This document shows, in pieces, positions 24,101 to 32,542 of a DNA stretch of 41,438 nucleotides. The notes below the pieces were generated by a model, which was not told the origin of the DNA, did no database searches, and saw only the letters and a program-made list of their open reading frames with translations. The position numbers and the translations under genes are program-made. Every line of letters begins with the position of its first letter. Position 1 is the stretch's first letter. Source of the stretch: Candidatus Cloacimonadota bacterium (GTDB lineage: Bacteria; Cloacimonadota; Cloacimonadia; Cloacimonadales; TCS61); the NCBI GenBank assembly GCA_018645365.1, contig JABGOP010000016.1, positions 1 to 41,438 of the forward strand. Reading direction: 5' to 3'.

Positions 24101-27097
24101 GAAGAGGATGTTTATTTTGATTATTCGCTCGATTTATTGGAAGATAGTGAATATTTGCAGAACGATTACAATGGCTGGCGATTGTTTCGCATTCCTCTTT
24201 TAGATGAAACCGTTGCTGAATTTTCGTCTGTAGAGGGTAAATCTCCAGATTTAGAAAAGATAAGTTACGCTCGCATTTGGTTTGAACTTGATGGTTTAAC
24301 GCAGGTAAAACTTGTTTCGCTCGATTTAGTTGGCAATAAATGGCGTGAACTCGGCATTTGTGATGAAAATGGAGTGCCAGCAGATACAACCGAAACGATG
24401 CAAGTGGGGCTTATCGATAATCAAAAAAATGCACATTACACTCCCGCACCATACACAGTTATAGAAAAAAACGGTGTCGCAACTTTGGAACAGTCGCTCA
24501 TTATCGATTTCGAAAATGTGGCAGCAGGCCATTATGGAATGGTAACGCAAGAATTTAGGGAATCTTTTAACCTTCTCAGTTACAACAAAATTCGTTTTTG
24601 GGCGTATTGTGAGTCTGAAATTGAAACAGATTCGGAACATTCTGTGATTTTCCGATTGGGTGCAGATACTTTGGATTTTTATGAAATTCAGTATGATATT
24701 GAAGTTCATAATTCTACAGGTGAAATGGACGAAGGTAATTGGGAAAAAATTGAGATTGATTTTTCTGAAATTACTGCATTGAAAAATATCACTGCAGAAG
24801 GTGATACGGTCACTAATGGTCATTTTCGTATGGTGGGAAACCCAACTTTGACGAACATTGAAGAGATGTCATTGGGTTTAAAAGTTTCCGAAAATTTTTC
24901 TGGTCGTATTTATTTTGATGATATTCGAGTGGCAGAACCGTATGAAGATGTTGGTTTTGCGGCGCGAACATCCATCAATACTTCGTTTGCAGATTTTTCC
25001 ACTTTGAATATAACCTTCAATTGGAAAACGCAAAATTTCCAATCTTCCGCACGCCGAACGACTAGTCCAACATACAACGAGGATTTGAGTTTGAATGTGG
25101 TTTCAAAGTACAATCTGCACAAATTTTTTCCAACGGAATGGGGTTTTAGTATTCCGCTAACTTTAACGAGAAATCAATCGCTTGGAATTCCGCGTTTCAA
25201 AGCAAATTCCGATATTTTACGAGAAGATTTGCCAGCGGGAGAGGAAAAAGAGCGACAAAAAAATGAATCGCTCATTTATCGTGCTTCAATTTCGCTCAAT
25301 CAAAACAAAACACCGAAAAATAAAATTTTGGAAATATTGTTCAAAAATTCATCTCTTGCCGCAAATGTTGAGCAAAAAGAGATTTTGGCACCGACCAGTA
25401 CAGATACCACTTTTTCTTTCGATGTGAAACATGAATATGATTTTGACATCCAGAAAGATGACATTGATTTGAAATTATTTGGTGATTATAAGTTTTATTT
25501 TTTACCAAAAGAATTTACCAATAAATTGCATTATAAGGAAAAAGATCCGCACAAATGGCGTTGGAATTCCCAGATTGATTCGGTAAATTGGGAGCCTGTT
25601 ACAACTTCATATCGAACTCGTACTTTTGAGACGGTAACTTCAATAAAATACGATATTTTTTCTGATTTTATTTCGACTTATAAATTGACGACAGAACGCG
25701 ATTTAATGTTGCAAAATATTTTGAAAAATAAGTGGAAAGATTTTAATGTAGGACAAGAAAAAGAACGCAAGCAGGACTTTTCTTTTGATTTTACTCCCCA
25801 TTATTTTGACGGCGTTTTTGTCTTCGATGCGGACGCAACTGTGAATTATGACGAGGGACATGTCAAGGCTAGTGCCACAAACGATACTTTATTTTATGAA
25901 GGTAGTGTAACCCGAAAAATAAATGGTAAAATTACTCTCAAAAATCGTGATATGCTTTCTGATTTTGCTACTTGGATAGATGAAAAATTTCCAGTTAAAA
26001 ATAGAGAAAATAAAGAAGATGTAATCGACAAAAAAGAGGAAAAAGCAGAACAAAAAGGCGAAAATGAAAAAGAGCCAGAAAAAGACAAGATTCAAGAAAA
26101 AGATGAAAACAAAGATAAAAATGATGACAAAGATAACGAATCTGAAAATCAGTCAAAACCACGAAAAAACTTTATTTCATCAATTGTGAACTACATTGCA
26201 CGGCTCGATAACATTTCCTTAAATTACGATAATTACTACAAAACATCTTACGAAAATAGACGAGACAGACCAGAGTTTCTCTATCAATTTGGTGCACCGC
26301 ACATTTTAATTGAAGAGGGTGATGAAAAAGAGATTGAATCCAAACAATTGAATGACAAATATTCCACATCTTTTGGTTTCGCAATTTTGGATAATTTGAA
26401 CACAAGTTTAAGCTATTCACTAGATATAAAGAGAACTTACAGCGATCACAGCAATATGGATATTTCTACTATTTTCCCAAATATTAGCGTCACTCTCTCC
26501 GAATTTGAAAAATTGATTCATTTTGAAGAAATTTTGACGAGTTCTCGCATTACGAGTAGTTTTTCCCAAACAATTACAGAATCTGGTGAACTTGATTTTG
26601 AAACGCCGGAAACGAGAAATACAACCATCAATCTTTCACCTCTTTTTTCGTGGCGTGGTAATTGGGCACATGATTTTGCGAGCAACATTAGTTTGAATTA
26701 TCGAGCCGGTAAAAACATCAGATATTACGATAGTTATGAAGTTGTCACAAAAACAAATACGCAGTCGATTTCTGGTAATGTTTCGTGGTCATTCAAAAAT
26801 CCGAAAGGTGTGAAAATTCTCTTCTTCAAAAGAACAAATATGAAAAATGAGTTTTCTACAGATATCAACTTTTCGATGGAAAATATACATAATACGAATG
26901 AGAATACTGGTAATGATGAGTCACCGTCAGATGAAGTATCCAAATTTTCATATTCAGTAACACCAGGTGCTTCCTACAAATTTAATAAAAGCATAGCGGC
27001 TGGTTTGAGTAGCAAATACGAATGGAATGACGATAAAAAAAGAAATAAAAAGACGAAAATTATCAATTTGGGGATTTGGGTTGAGATTAAGTTTTAA
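21134..27097 (+). CDS. sprA: SprA-like giant outer-membrane protein (type IX secretion translocon)
   Basis: SprA (Sov in Porphyromonas) is the very large outer-membrane beta barrel through which type IX cargo crosses. This 1987-aa protein starts with a signal peptide (KKKIFFLIILTIICNFFFA). Family hallmarks follow: SLNLDGSQKLTIEGSNT near residue 165, HGTIGEKIHVKVNH near 213, then NYEGIDDEVIKRIDAGNISL and GSQFISYSASSEGLFGIK, which match SprA_N closely. Alternating beta-strand pattern continues to the C-terminus. Calcium-binding-like loops (DGNRDGLINGED at about 22735-22770 and a cluster at 23926-24110) occur, and a highly charged Lys/Glu linker lies at about 25990-26165. It is shorter than Bacteroidetes SprA (about 2,300-2,500 aa). 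The ATG overlaps the coaX stop. Confidence 0.92.
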   Translation: MKKKIFFLIILTIICNFFFAENLRPNIFIENFYQFENNRLNYFQYDAGFSISEYHRNSFGNDLVAQKIEIDFDEKSVKIETEFNRKITLFQTVYVSLDSYFQNNFIALFKEKFAEQIGTIFKEEERTDGQGILGKMELDFSQIGVTLPKSVRRIMGNKVGSLNLDGSQKLTIEGSNTTRDNATMGEGDDKNDFNMRFKQDLDLRLHGTIGEKIHVKVNHRSTSDDNVMPTPSEININYEGIDDEVIKRIDAGNISLSLSGSQFISYSASSEGLFGIKSELKAGNLELTTIFGKDEAKKDTKKYNGNSQADSTEIESRNFVNRTHYFITQPTALFELYDENDTEIYPESWKGNAIKLNEFGDWMVKSPELLPNPDENFTLYLDDHNTNNNTNTIAGREIAQDDYIYNFEVLLEGTDYFVNYNAGLITLNRTINKLYTIGVRYFKSDSPSTEIGSSDTTGVTVQLLRKSNQDDDDTDYWDLQVRNIYNLGMTNIKNDGFSLNVFTKNEDGTPNYYVPTDVADGDYSLLNDYLRLDGNRDGLINGEDATVNLESGFIIFPFLKPFFALNDSIIYQEDFVNYNEFENYIAVKGNIGRDKISLGQMNILPKSVVIYIGSAKDKLSENVDYVVDYDFGIITMLTSRAKDPDVEIEIDYQFRPLFSVDSRTIIGMRADLRFNENAKIGGIFVYQSEKVKEDRPKIGNENRSIILADIDGTLEYELPFVTKFIDWLPLIKTDTDSKINISGEVAMSIPQIFGSDKQHDKKEAYVDDMESIMDSYPLGVSRVTWSPASKPAGDYFIGYGASDINYFMPKNIYKRDVYDNATLTENEEREKVSVLVCKMTPQDSLDASDYWSGLMKYIGNQVDLSEKKYLEFLIKVDTIDSQLPNSVKMHINLGTINENFYTFTDTITDGEIKVKLDKEDGIISADGILDFGEDVGLDGIINGEDGDDPNDDWSNVEEPSNSEIYPYINGTEGNGKLDSEDLDDNGILNEEDVYFDYSLDLLEDSEYLQNDYNGWRLFRIPLLDETVAEFSSVEGKSPDLEKISYARIWFELDGLTQVKLVSLDLVGNKWRELGICDENGVPADTTETMQVGLIDNQKNAHYTPAPYTVIEKNGVATLEQSLIIDFENVAAGHYGMVTQEFRESFNLLSYNKIRFWAYCESEIETDSEHSVIFRLGADTLDFYEIQYDIEVHNSTGEMDEGNWEKIEIDFSEITALKNITAEGDTVTNGHFRMVGNPTLTNIEEMSLGLKVSENFSGRIYFDDIRVAEPYEDVGFAARTSINTSFADFSTLNITFNWKTQNFQSSARRTTSPTYNEDLSLNVVSKYNLHKFFPTEWGFSIPLTLTRNQSLGIPRFKANSDILREDLPAGEEKERQKNESLIYRASISLNQNKTPKNKILEILFKNSSLAANVEQKEILAPTSTDTTFSFDVKHEYDFDIQKDDIDLKLFGDYKFYFLPKEFTNKLHYKEKDPHKWRWNSQIDSVNWEPVTTSYRTRTFETVTSIKYDIFSDFISTYKLTTERDLMLQNILKNKWKDFNVGQEKERKQDFSFDFTPHYFDGVFVFDADATVNYDEGHVKASATNDTLFYEGSVTRKINGKITLKNRDMLSDFATWIDEKFPVKNRENKEDVIDKKEEKAEQKGENEKEPEKDKIQEKDENKDKNDDKDNESENQSKPRKNFISSIVNYIARLDNISLNYDNYYKTSYENRRDRPEFLYQFGAPHILIEEGDEKEIESKQLNDKYSTSFGFAILDNLNTSLSYSLDIKRTYSDHSNMDISTIFPNISVTLSEFEKLIHFEEILTSSRITSSFSQTITESGELDFETPETRNTTINLSPLFSWRGNWAHDFASNISLNYRAGKNIRYYDSYEVVTKTNTQSISGNVSWSFKNPKGVKILFFKRTNMKNEFSTDINFSMENIHNTNENTGNDESPSDEVSKFSYSVTPGASYKFNKSIAAGLSSKYEWNDDKKRNKKTKIINLGIWVEIKF

Positions 27098-27105
27098 ATT
27101 TATTC

Positions 27106-27133
27106 TTGACACCACAAAAAGATAAAATATTAG
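27106..27133 (+). promoter_or_regulatory. Candidate promoter of the MCE operon
   Basis: TTGACA (27106-27111) is separated by 16 bp from TATTAG (27128-27133), about 30 bp ahead of the mlaD start codon and just after the sprA stop. The -35 box is perfect. The -10 is only a moderate match, and an alternative TAAAAT lies too close to the -35. Confidence 0.5.
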
Positions 27134-27160
27134 ATTCCACACGCAAAAAAGGAGCGTTAA

Positions 27161-28093
27161 ATGGTAACGAAAGCTCAAAAATTTCGATTAGGAATTTTCA
27201 TTTTTACAACATCAATGTTACTAATTATTTTTCTCGTTTTGGTCGCGGGTAAAAAAATTATGGAAAAACGAGACACTTATTTTATTCGATATGAAAATAA
27301 GTCGGTAACAGGCTTACAAATTGGTGGTCCAGTAAAATATCATGGTATAAATATCGGCAGAGTTGATGAAATAAAAATTGAAAAAAATAATGTGGAAAAT
27401 ATCGTAGTTGCTATCGGAGTTAATGGCGGAACGCCAATCAAAACAGATGTTGAAGCTACTTTGGTGCCGATTGGAATAACGGGTCTTTTACAAATAGAAT
27501 TGATTGGTGGCTCGAACGAAGCAGATTTTTCCACACCGCATTCATTCATCAAAGCTGGTAATTCTACCTTTGAATTAATCACTGGCAAAGCAGAGATTAT
27601 TGCCACAAAATTGGAAATGTTACTCAATAATTTTGTTAATATAACTGACAATGAAAATCAGCAAAAGATAAAAAATATCTTGGCAAATGTAGATGAAATG
27701 GTCTCCGAAAACAAAAATGCAATCAACGAAATAATGCACAATGTGGACGATGCTTCCGACGATTTAGCCGCTTTGGCGAAAAACATCAACGAAAGTGCGG
27801 AAGAGATTAATCGATTATTGACTGACGGGAAAGTAGAAAAAATTATAACTAATTTAGATAAAACGACTTCCGAATTTGCCGAAGTGGATATGGCAAAATT
27901 ACTGAATAATGCGGATGAAACGGTGCGAAAATTGACCAAAACGATTGATGAAATTAGCTTTACCCACATTCGTAGTCGGCAAGATATTTTGGACATTATC
28001 GCCAATTTAGAAGAAACAGTTGAGTATTTGAACGAATTTTCGCGTCAAATAAATGAAGACCCAACTTTGTTGATTATCCCACGAAATAAATAG
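27161..28093 (+). CDS. mlaD: MCE-domain protein, MlaD-like
   Basis: MlaD-type proteins form a hexameric ring anchored in the inner membrane that binds lipid and hands it to or from an ABC transporter. The 310-aa protein has one N-terminal transmembrane helix (residues about 9-28), then a single MCE domain at about 38-115 with the hallmark VTGLQIGGPVKYHGINIGRV and PIGITGLLQIELIGG. A long helical, coiled-coil C-terminal part follows (about 150-310), rich in Asn/Asp/Glu. That tail is longer than in E. coli MlaD and resembles the needle-forming tails of larger MCE proteins. AAGGAG precedes the ATG. It heads a four-gene operon with the auxiliary lipoprotein, permease and ATPase. Confidence 0.93.
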   Translation: MVTKAQKFRLGIFIFTTSMLLIIFLVLVAGKKIMEKRDTYFIRYENKSVTGLQIGGPVKYHGINIGRVDEIKIEKNNVENIVVAIGVNGGTPIKTDVEATLVPIGITGLLQIELIGGSNEADFSTPHSFIKAGNSTFELITGKAEIIATKLEMLLNNFVNITDNENQQKIKNILANVDEMVSENKNAINEIMHNVDDASDDLAALAKNINESAEEINRLLTDGKVEKIITNLDKTTSEFAEVDMAKLLNNADETVRKLTKTIDEISFTHIRSRQDILDIIANLEETVEYLNEFSRQINEDPTLLIIPRNK

Positions 28094-28104
28094 AGGAAAA
28101 AGTT

Positions 28105-30135
28105 ATGAGAAAATTATTATTATTTGGAATTATTTTGTTAATTTTGGTCGGTTGTTCCACAAATGCGTTGCTGGAAAAGAATTATTACATTCTAGAAAAT
28201 TTGAGTCACATCAAAATGGATAAATTGCATCAGACTGAACCGATAGACGCATCTGTGCTTATTTTCGATGCATCTATTCCGCGTTCTTACAAGAAAAAAC
28301 AGATGGTCGTGCGTCATTTTGGTCCGCGTCTAACTTACACCAAAAATCATCTTTGGGCTGTTGATCTTTCCGAAACGATTCCAGATATTTTATTAAATAG
28401 ATTATTTGATTATAATGTTTTTCAAAGTGCGAAACGGGAATTTTGGCAAGAGCAACCGGAATATGAAATTTTGATGACAATCCATAACTTGGAACAAAAT
28501 ATAGCTTCAAATGCACTTCAAGCACGCCTAAATATTTCGTTTATTCTCAAAAAAAGTGAAACAGGTGAGCAAGTCGTTAAACACGAAATTGATGTAGAAA
28601 AATCCTTTTTTAACGAAAAATTTGACACATATATTCAAACAATAAATCAAATGTTGATAGAAGAATCAGACACGTTTATCCAAAAAATATTGGTTAACTT
28701 TGGAAAAATAGCACCTTCCAAAAATATTATCAAAAAAGAACAAAAAAATACGATAGAAAATGCAAATATCTCTATTGAAAAAGGGATTTTACTTTTTCCA
28801 GCTTTGACCAAAACGGAATTTGAAGAGTTTTATACAATTATCGATAGTAATGGCTACGAAATTGAAGAAGCTTCAAAAATTGGTGACGAGGTTGCTTTGA
28901 ATAAAGGTATTTATTCCATTAAATATGGTTCTGGTTCCAAGCAACAACAGATGACTCAAAAAAATATTGAGATAATCCCCCGTTATAAAACGATTATTGA
29001 ACCCGATTGGGGTTGCTTATCAGTGAATATCATCAACACAGAACGAAATTTCGTCAAAGTTAGATACGAATTATTTGACAACACGGGTTCGACTTTTGGT
29101 AGTTTATTTCCAGCCGAAACAGAGGTGGGGGAACACAATAAAATTTGGATTTTAAAGCCAGGTATTTACAAAATTACGGTGAATAACGAATCTTTCAATG
29201 CATACCAAGATTTCACAACTGTAAAAGTGGAAAAAGGGGAAGTGGCAGAGTTGACAATCGTGATGGATACGGATGAAAATGGAGACCCAACAAATTTAAT
29301 TGGAAGCGGCGTTTTGGAAAAGAATTTATTGAAGGGAACTTCTCAAAAAATGAGAATTAATAGTGCTATTCACGGAAATGTGAACTTTAATAGTGATAAT
29401 GAAAATACTGAAAATAACAGACAAGAATATTCGTTGGCTTTAAATGGACAGCTAGATAATCGTTTAATTTACCGAAATGGAATGTTCAACTATACTTTGA
29501 AACATTTGATGGAAATTGGTGTTACAAAAGAATATGATGACGATTTTCACTTAGCTACCGATAACTTTGATTTGAAAAATACGGGAATCATTTATTTTTT
29601 GAAAGATTTAGGGTTTTACGGTAGAATCGATTTGAATACACATCTTTTTGAAAAAAACGAGGCAGATTCTGATATGGAGGAAATTGTGATTGAACCGAGT
29701 TTTTTCCCATTAAAACTGAAAGAAGGTTTTGGAATTAACTATCGCATTTTGAAATCCTCGAAAGTTAATTTGAGCATTCGTGGTGGTTTGGGTTTCAGGC
29801 AAGATTTTAATGAGAATGTTTTGGAATGGACAGATTATTCTGATGGCTCATATAAATATGTTTCTAAGGAAACTACAATTGAAAAAGGGATAGAATTTTC
29901 TGCAGTTGGGAATTTTAGATTGCCTTTTAATCTGTCGTATTCAGTGAATGCGGATGTGCATTTCCCGTCTCAAGATTTCACAGAATTTACGATGGAATGG
30001 GAAAATATGTTCAATTTAAAATTGACGAAATTTGTATCATTAGACTATAAACTTAAATTAGCAAATGAAGATGGTTATGAAGATATTTTAACTAATCATA
30101 GTCTCTTTGTGAGAATTACATATTTTCTTAGGTAA
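28105..30135 (+). CDS. Auxiliary MCE lipoprotein fused to an outer-membrane beta barrel
   Basis: The 676-aa protein has a lipoprotein signal with lipobox LILVGC (Cys17). Residues about 20-200 resemble the ABC_trans_aux/PqiC family (DASVLIFDASIPRSYKKKQMV, LWAVDLSETIPDILLNRLF), the outer-membrane partner of MCE transporters. Residues about 220-400 look like two small beta-sandwich (PEGA-like) modules. Residues about 410-676 show amphipathic beta strands with alternating aromatics (for example IHGNVNFNS, YSLALNGQL, YGRIDLNTHL, LSYSVNADVHF) ending in FVRITYFLR, typical of an outer-membrane barrel. PqiC-like proteins normally stop near 190-220 aa, so this is an unusual fusion. GAGGAAAAAG precedes the ATG, 11 nt after mlaD. 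Confidence 0.8.
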   Translation: MRKLLLFGIILLILVGCSTNALLEKNYYILENLSHIKMDKLHQTEPIDASVLIFDASIPRSYKKKQMVVRHFGPRLTYTKNHLWAVDLSETIPDILLNRLFDYNVFQSAKREFWQEQPEYEILMTIHNLEQNIASNALQARLNISFILKKSETGEQVVKHEIDVEKSFFNEKFDTYIQTINQMLIEESDTFIQKILVNFGKIAPSKNIIKKEQKNTIENANISIEKGILLFPALTKTEFEEFYTIIDSNGYEIEEASKIGDEVALNKGIYSIKYGSGSKQQQMTQKNIEIIPRYKTIIEPDWGCLSVNIINTERNFVKVRYELFDNTGSTFGSLFPAETEVGEHNKIWILKPGIYKITVNNESFNAYQDFTTVKVEKGEVAELTIVMDTDENGDPTNLIGSGVLEKNLLKGTSQKMRINSAIHGNVNFNSDNENTENNRQEYSLALNGQLDNRLIYRNGMFNYTLKHLMEIGVTKEYDDDFHLATDNFDLKNTGIIYFLKDLGFYGRIDLNTHLFEKNEADSDMEEIVIEPSFFPLKLKEGFGINYRILKSSKVNLSIRGGLGFRQDFNENVLEWTDYSDGSYKYVSKETTIEKGIEFSAVGNFRLPFNLSYSVNADVHFPSQDFTEFTMEWENMFNLKLTKFVSLDYKLKLANEDGYEDILTNHSLFVRITYFLR

Positions 30136-30137
30136 CA

Positions 30138-31205
30138 ATGAGATACGAAGATAAAACACTATATTTAGAAGGTGCGTTAACTAAAGATACTATTGCCTTC
30201 AAATTGGAAAAATTATTATTGACTGAAGTTAGCAAAATTGACCTTGTCAAAATCAGCAAAATCGATAGTGCCGGAGTTGCTTTTCTTGATGAATTGAAAG
30301 ATAGATTTGATAATCCGAAAATAATAAATACTTCTGATGAAATTGTTCAAAGTATGCGGATATTTTCCCCTCAAATTTTACCAAAAACAGAAGAAAAAAT
30401 TAAAGAAAATATGTTTGTCAAAATTGGTGGATTAGTTGTTGATCACTTGGTTTCGGTCAAAAACGCATTCTACTTAATTGCAGATGTTTTTTATTGGTCT
30501 ATTTTTGGCATTTTCAATCGCAAAGGTCATCGTAAAGGCTCGGTGGTTCAACAAAGTATTTTAATCGGAATGGATGCAGTCTGGATTGTCGCGTTACTTT
30601 CGTTTATTTTGGGCTTGATTTTGGCATTACAAGCGGCGGCACAATTGCGTCAATTTGGAGCCAATATTTTTGTGGCAGATTTAATGGCACTTTCGATGGT
30701 TGTTGAAATGGGACCTTTTTTGACGGCGATAATTTTGGCTGGCAGAAGTGGCTCTGCGATAGCTTCCGAAATAGCCACAATGAAGGTGACAGAAGAGATT
30801 GATGCACTCAAAATGATGGCGATAAATCCGATTCGTTACATTGTGGTACCAAAATTTCATGCGATTACAATTTGCATTTCGTTACTTGTCATAATTTCCA
30901 CTTTAGTAGGGATTTTAGGCGGTTTAGTGGTGGCTGTAACCTATTTAGATTTAAGTCCCGTTGCCTTCTTAACTCGTGTTTTTGAAGTGGTTAAACTTAG
31001 AGATGCGTTGATTGCTTTGGGCAAAAGTTATTTCTTTGCGTGGATTATTGTGATAATCGGTAGCTACTATGGTTTTAGTGCGAAAGGTGGTGCAGAGGGA
31101 GTGGGGAAAGTTACCACAAAAGCAGTGGTTGCATCCATTTTTTGGGTGATTATCATTGATGCAATGAGTAGTTTGATTTTTTACTACAATGTGAAGTTGA
31201 TATGA
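30138..31205 (+). CDS. mlaE: MlaE-family permease with N-terminal STAS domain
   Basis: MlaE-type permeases form the membrane core of MCE lipid transporters. The 355-aa protein has an N-terminal STAS-like domain (residues about 1-75: strand, KIDLVKISKIDSAGVAFLDEL), corresponding to the separate MlaB subunit of E. coli. It is followed by five or six transmembrane helices with the family-typical SEIATMKVTEEIDALKMMAINP near residue 210 and PKFHAI just after. The fusion makes a separate mlaB unnecessary. It starts 2 nt after the lipoprotein gene and overlaps the ATPase gene by 4 nt (ATGA). Confidence 0.94.
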   Translation: MRYEDKTLYLEGALTKDTIAFKLEKLLLTEVSKIDLVKISKIDSAGVAFLDELKDRFDNPKIINTSDEIVQSMRIFSPQILPKTEEKIKENMFVKIGGLVVDHLVSVKNAFYLIADVFYWSIFGIFNRKGHRKGSVVQQSILIGMDAVWIVALLSFILGLILALQAAAQLRQFGANIFVADLMALSMVVEMGPFLTAIILAGRSGSAIASEIATMKVTEEIDALKMMAINPIRYIVVPKFHAITICISLLVIISTLVGILGGLVVAVTYLDLSPVAFLTRVFEVVKLRDALIALGKSYFFAWIIVIIGSYYGFSAKGGAEGVGKVTTKAVVASIFWVIIIDAMSSLIFYYNVKLI

Positions 31206-31954
31206 AAAAAAAAGTAAAAGAAGCAATAATATCCGTGCGTAATTTGACTGCAAAGTTTGGCGAAAAGACAATTTTGGAAAAGATAGATTTGGATATTTTT
31301 CCAGAAGAAATTACTGTCATTTTGGGAAATAGTGGTTGCGGAAAAACAACGTTCATCAAAAATATTTTGCGATTGTATCAACCGCATTCTGGCGAAATTA
31401 AAGTTTTTGGACGAGATGTTGCTCAAATTGAAGAAAGTGAATTTAATCAAATTTTACAGAAAATTGGCATGCTTTTCCAAAATGGTGCTTTACTAAATTC
31501 GATGAATGTTTTCGATAATATCGCAATTCCGCTCGAGCAGCACACAAATTTACCTAAATCGATTATCGAAAAAATGGTGAATGTGAAGTTGCAACTCGTA
31601 AATTTAGAAAATGTGCGTGAAATGATGCCAGCCGAACTTTCGGGAGGTATGAAGAAACGAGCTGCATTAGCGCGTTCGATTATTCTCGATCCTACTATTT
31701 TGGTTTGCGATGAACCATCAGCTGGGCTCGACCCAATTACAAGTGCCGCACTCGATGAGTTAATTTTAAATTTGCGGAAACTTTTAAAGATGACAATTGT
31801 GGTAGTAACACACGAATTAGCGAGTATTCATCGCATTGCAGATAGAATTATTTTCCTCGATGATGGCAAAATTTTATTTAGTGGAAATTTGGACGATGCC
31901 AAAAAATCAGAGATTGAAGCGGTGCAAAATTTCTTTGAAGTTGGTAGTTTTTGA
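31202..31954 (+). CDS. mlaF: MlaF-like ABC transporter ATPase
   Basis: The ATPase powers the MCE lipid transporter. The 250-aa protein has Walker A GNSGCGKTT near residue 41, a Q-loop (LFQNGALLNSMNVFDNI) typical of MlaF-type subunits, the ABC signature LSGGMKKRAALARSI near residue 145, Walker B ILVCDEPSAGLDP near 166 and the switch His in VVTHEL near 199. The MKKR following the signature motif is characteristic of the Mla/Ttg2 subfamily. Overlap with mlaE by 4 nt and with the next gene by one base shows a tight operon. Confidence 0.95.
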   Translation: MKKKVKEAIISVRNLTAKFGEKTILEKIDLDIFPEEITVILGNSGCGKTTFIKNILRLYQPHSGEIKVFGRDVAQIEESEFNQILQKIGMLFQNGALLNSMNVFDNIAIPLEQHTNLPKSIIEKMVNVKLQLVNLENVREMMPAELSGGMKKRAALARSIILDPTILVCDEPSAGLDPITSAALDELILNLRKLLKMTIVVVTHELASIHRIADRIIFLDDGKILFSGNLDDAKKSEIEAVQNFFEVGSF

Positions 31955-32421
31955 TGGCTAATTCAAAAAGACAAAAATTCTTACTCGACGAAAATTTAAA
32001 TAAATTGGCAAAATGGTTACGCATTTTGGGGTATGATGCGGCAATTTACAAAAATATCTCATTTTTACAGCGTGCAAATTTAACAAAAAAGGAGCGTCGC
32101 ATCTACTTGACGCGAAGCAAAAAAAAATCTAAATCTCATTTAGTTTTTTCACGAATTTTACTCAAATCAGATGATTATTTACAGCAAATTAAAGAGTTGA
32201 GAGAGTTGTTGCATTATGACGAAAACGAAATGTTTTTGCGTTGTACGAAGTGTAATAGAAAATTATATTATATTGATAAAGAAAGAGTTAGCGGTAAAAT
32301 ACCCCAGAGAGTATTTGCTCATTTTACCACTTTTTATGTGTGTAGAAAATGTGGGAATTTTTATTGGAAAGGTTCTCATTTTGTTGTACTCAAAAAAAAA
32401 CTAGAAAAAATATTTCTGTAG
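31954..32421 (+). CDS. Mut7-C domain protein with zinc ribbon, catalytic Asp apparently lost
   Basis: This 155-aa protein resembles the Mut7-C PIN-like putative RNase family (PF01927): N-terminal FLLDENLNKLAKWLRILGYD, a middle strand YLTR, and a C-terminal zinc ribbon C-x2-C (near residue 97) with a second C-x2-C (near 132) and FYWKGSHF. In the family the middle strand normally reads LTRD followed by a short basic stretch. Here it is YLTRSKKKSKS, so an Asp expected at the active site is Ser. The protein may be non-catalytic or use another residue. ATG at 31954 shares one base with the mlaF stop; a functional link to lipid transport is not obvious. Confidence 0.82.
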   Translation: MANSKRQKFLLDENLNKLAKWLRILGYDAAIYKNISFLQRANLTKKERRIYLTRSKKKSKSHLVFSRILLKSDDYLQQIKELRELLHYDENEMFLRCTKCNRKLYYIDKERVSGKIPQRVFAHFTTFYVCRKCGNFYWKGSHFVVLKKKLEKIFL

Positions 32422-32542
32422 TTTCTTTCATTTTGGTAAGTTAGCAGATTTTTCTGAAATTATCTTAAAAAACTATTTGACAAATTTCATCATTTTCTGC
32501 TTCCGTTCCCTAAATCAATATTCAATAAAAATGGAGATTTTA

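Noticed and set aside
23833-24823. Long antisense frames across sprA and other genes
   Set aside because: They lack ribosome binding sites and family features and lie opposite well-supported genes. They reflect codon bias of the sense strand.
30138-30360. Separate mlaB gene
   Set aside because: The STAS-like segment is in frame with the permease without a stop or second ribosome binding site. It is a fused domain.
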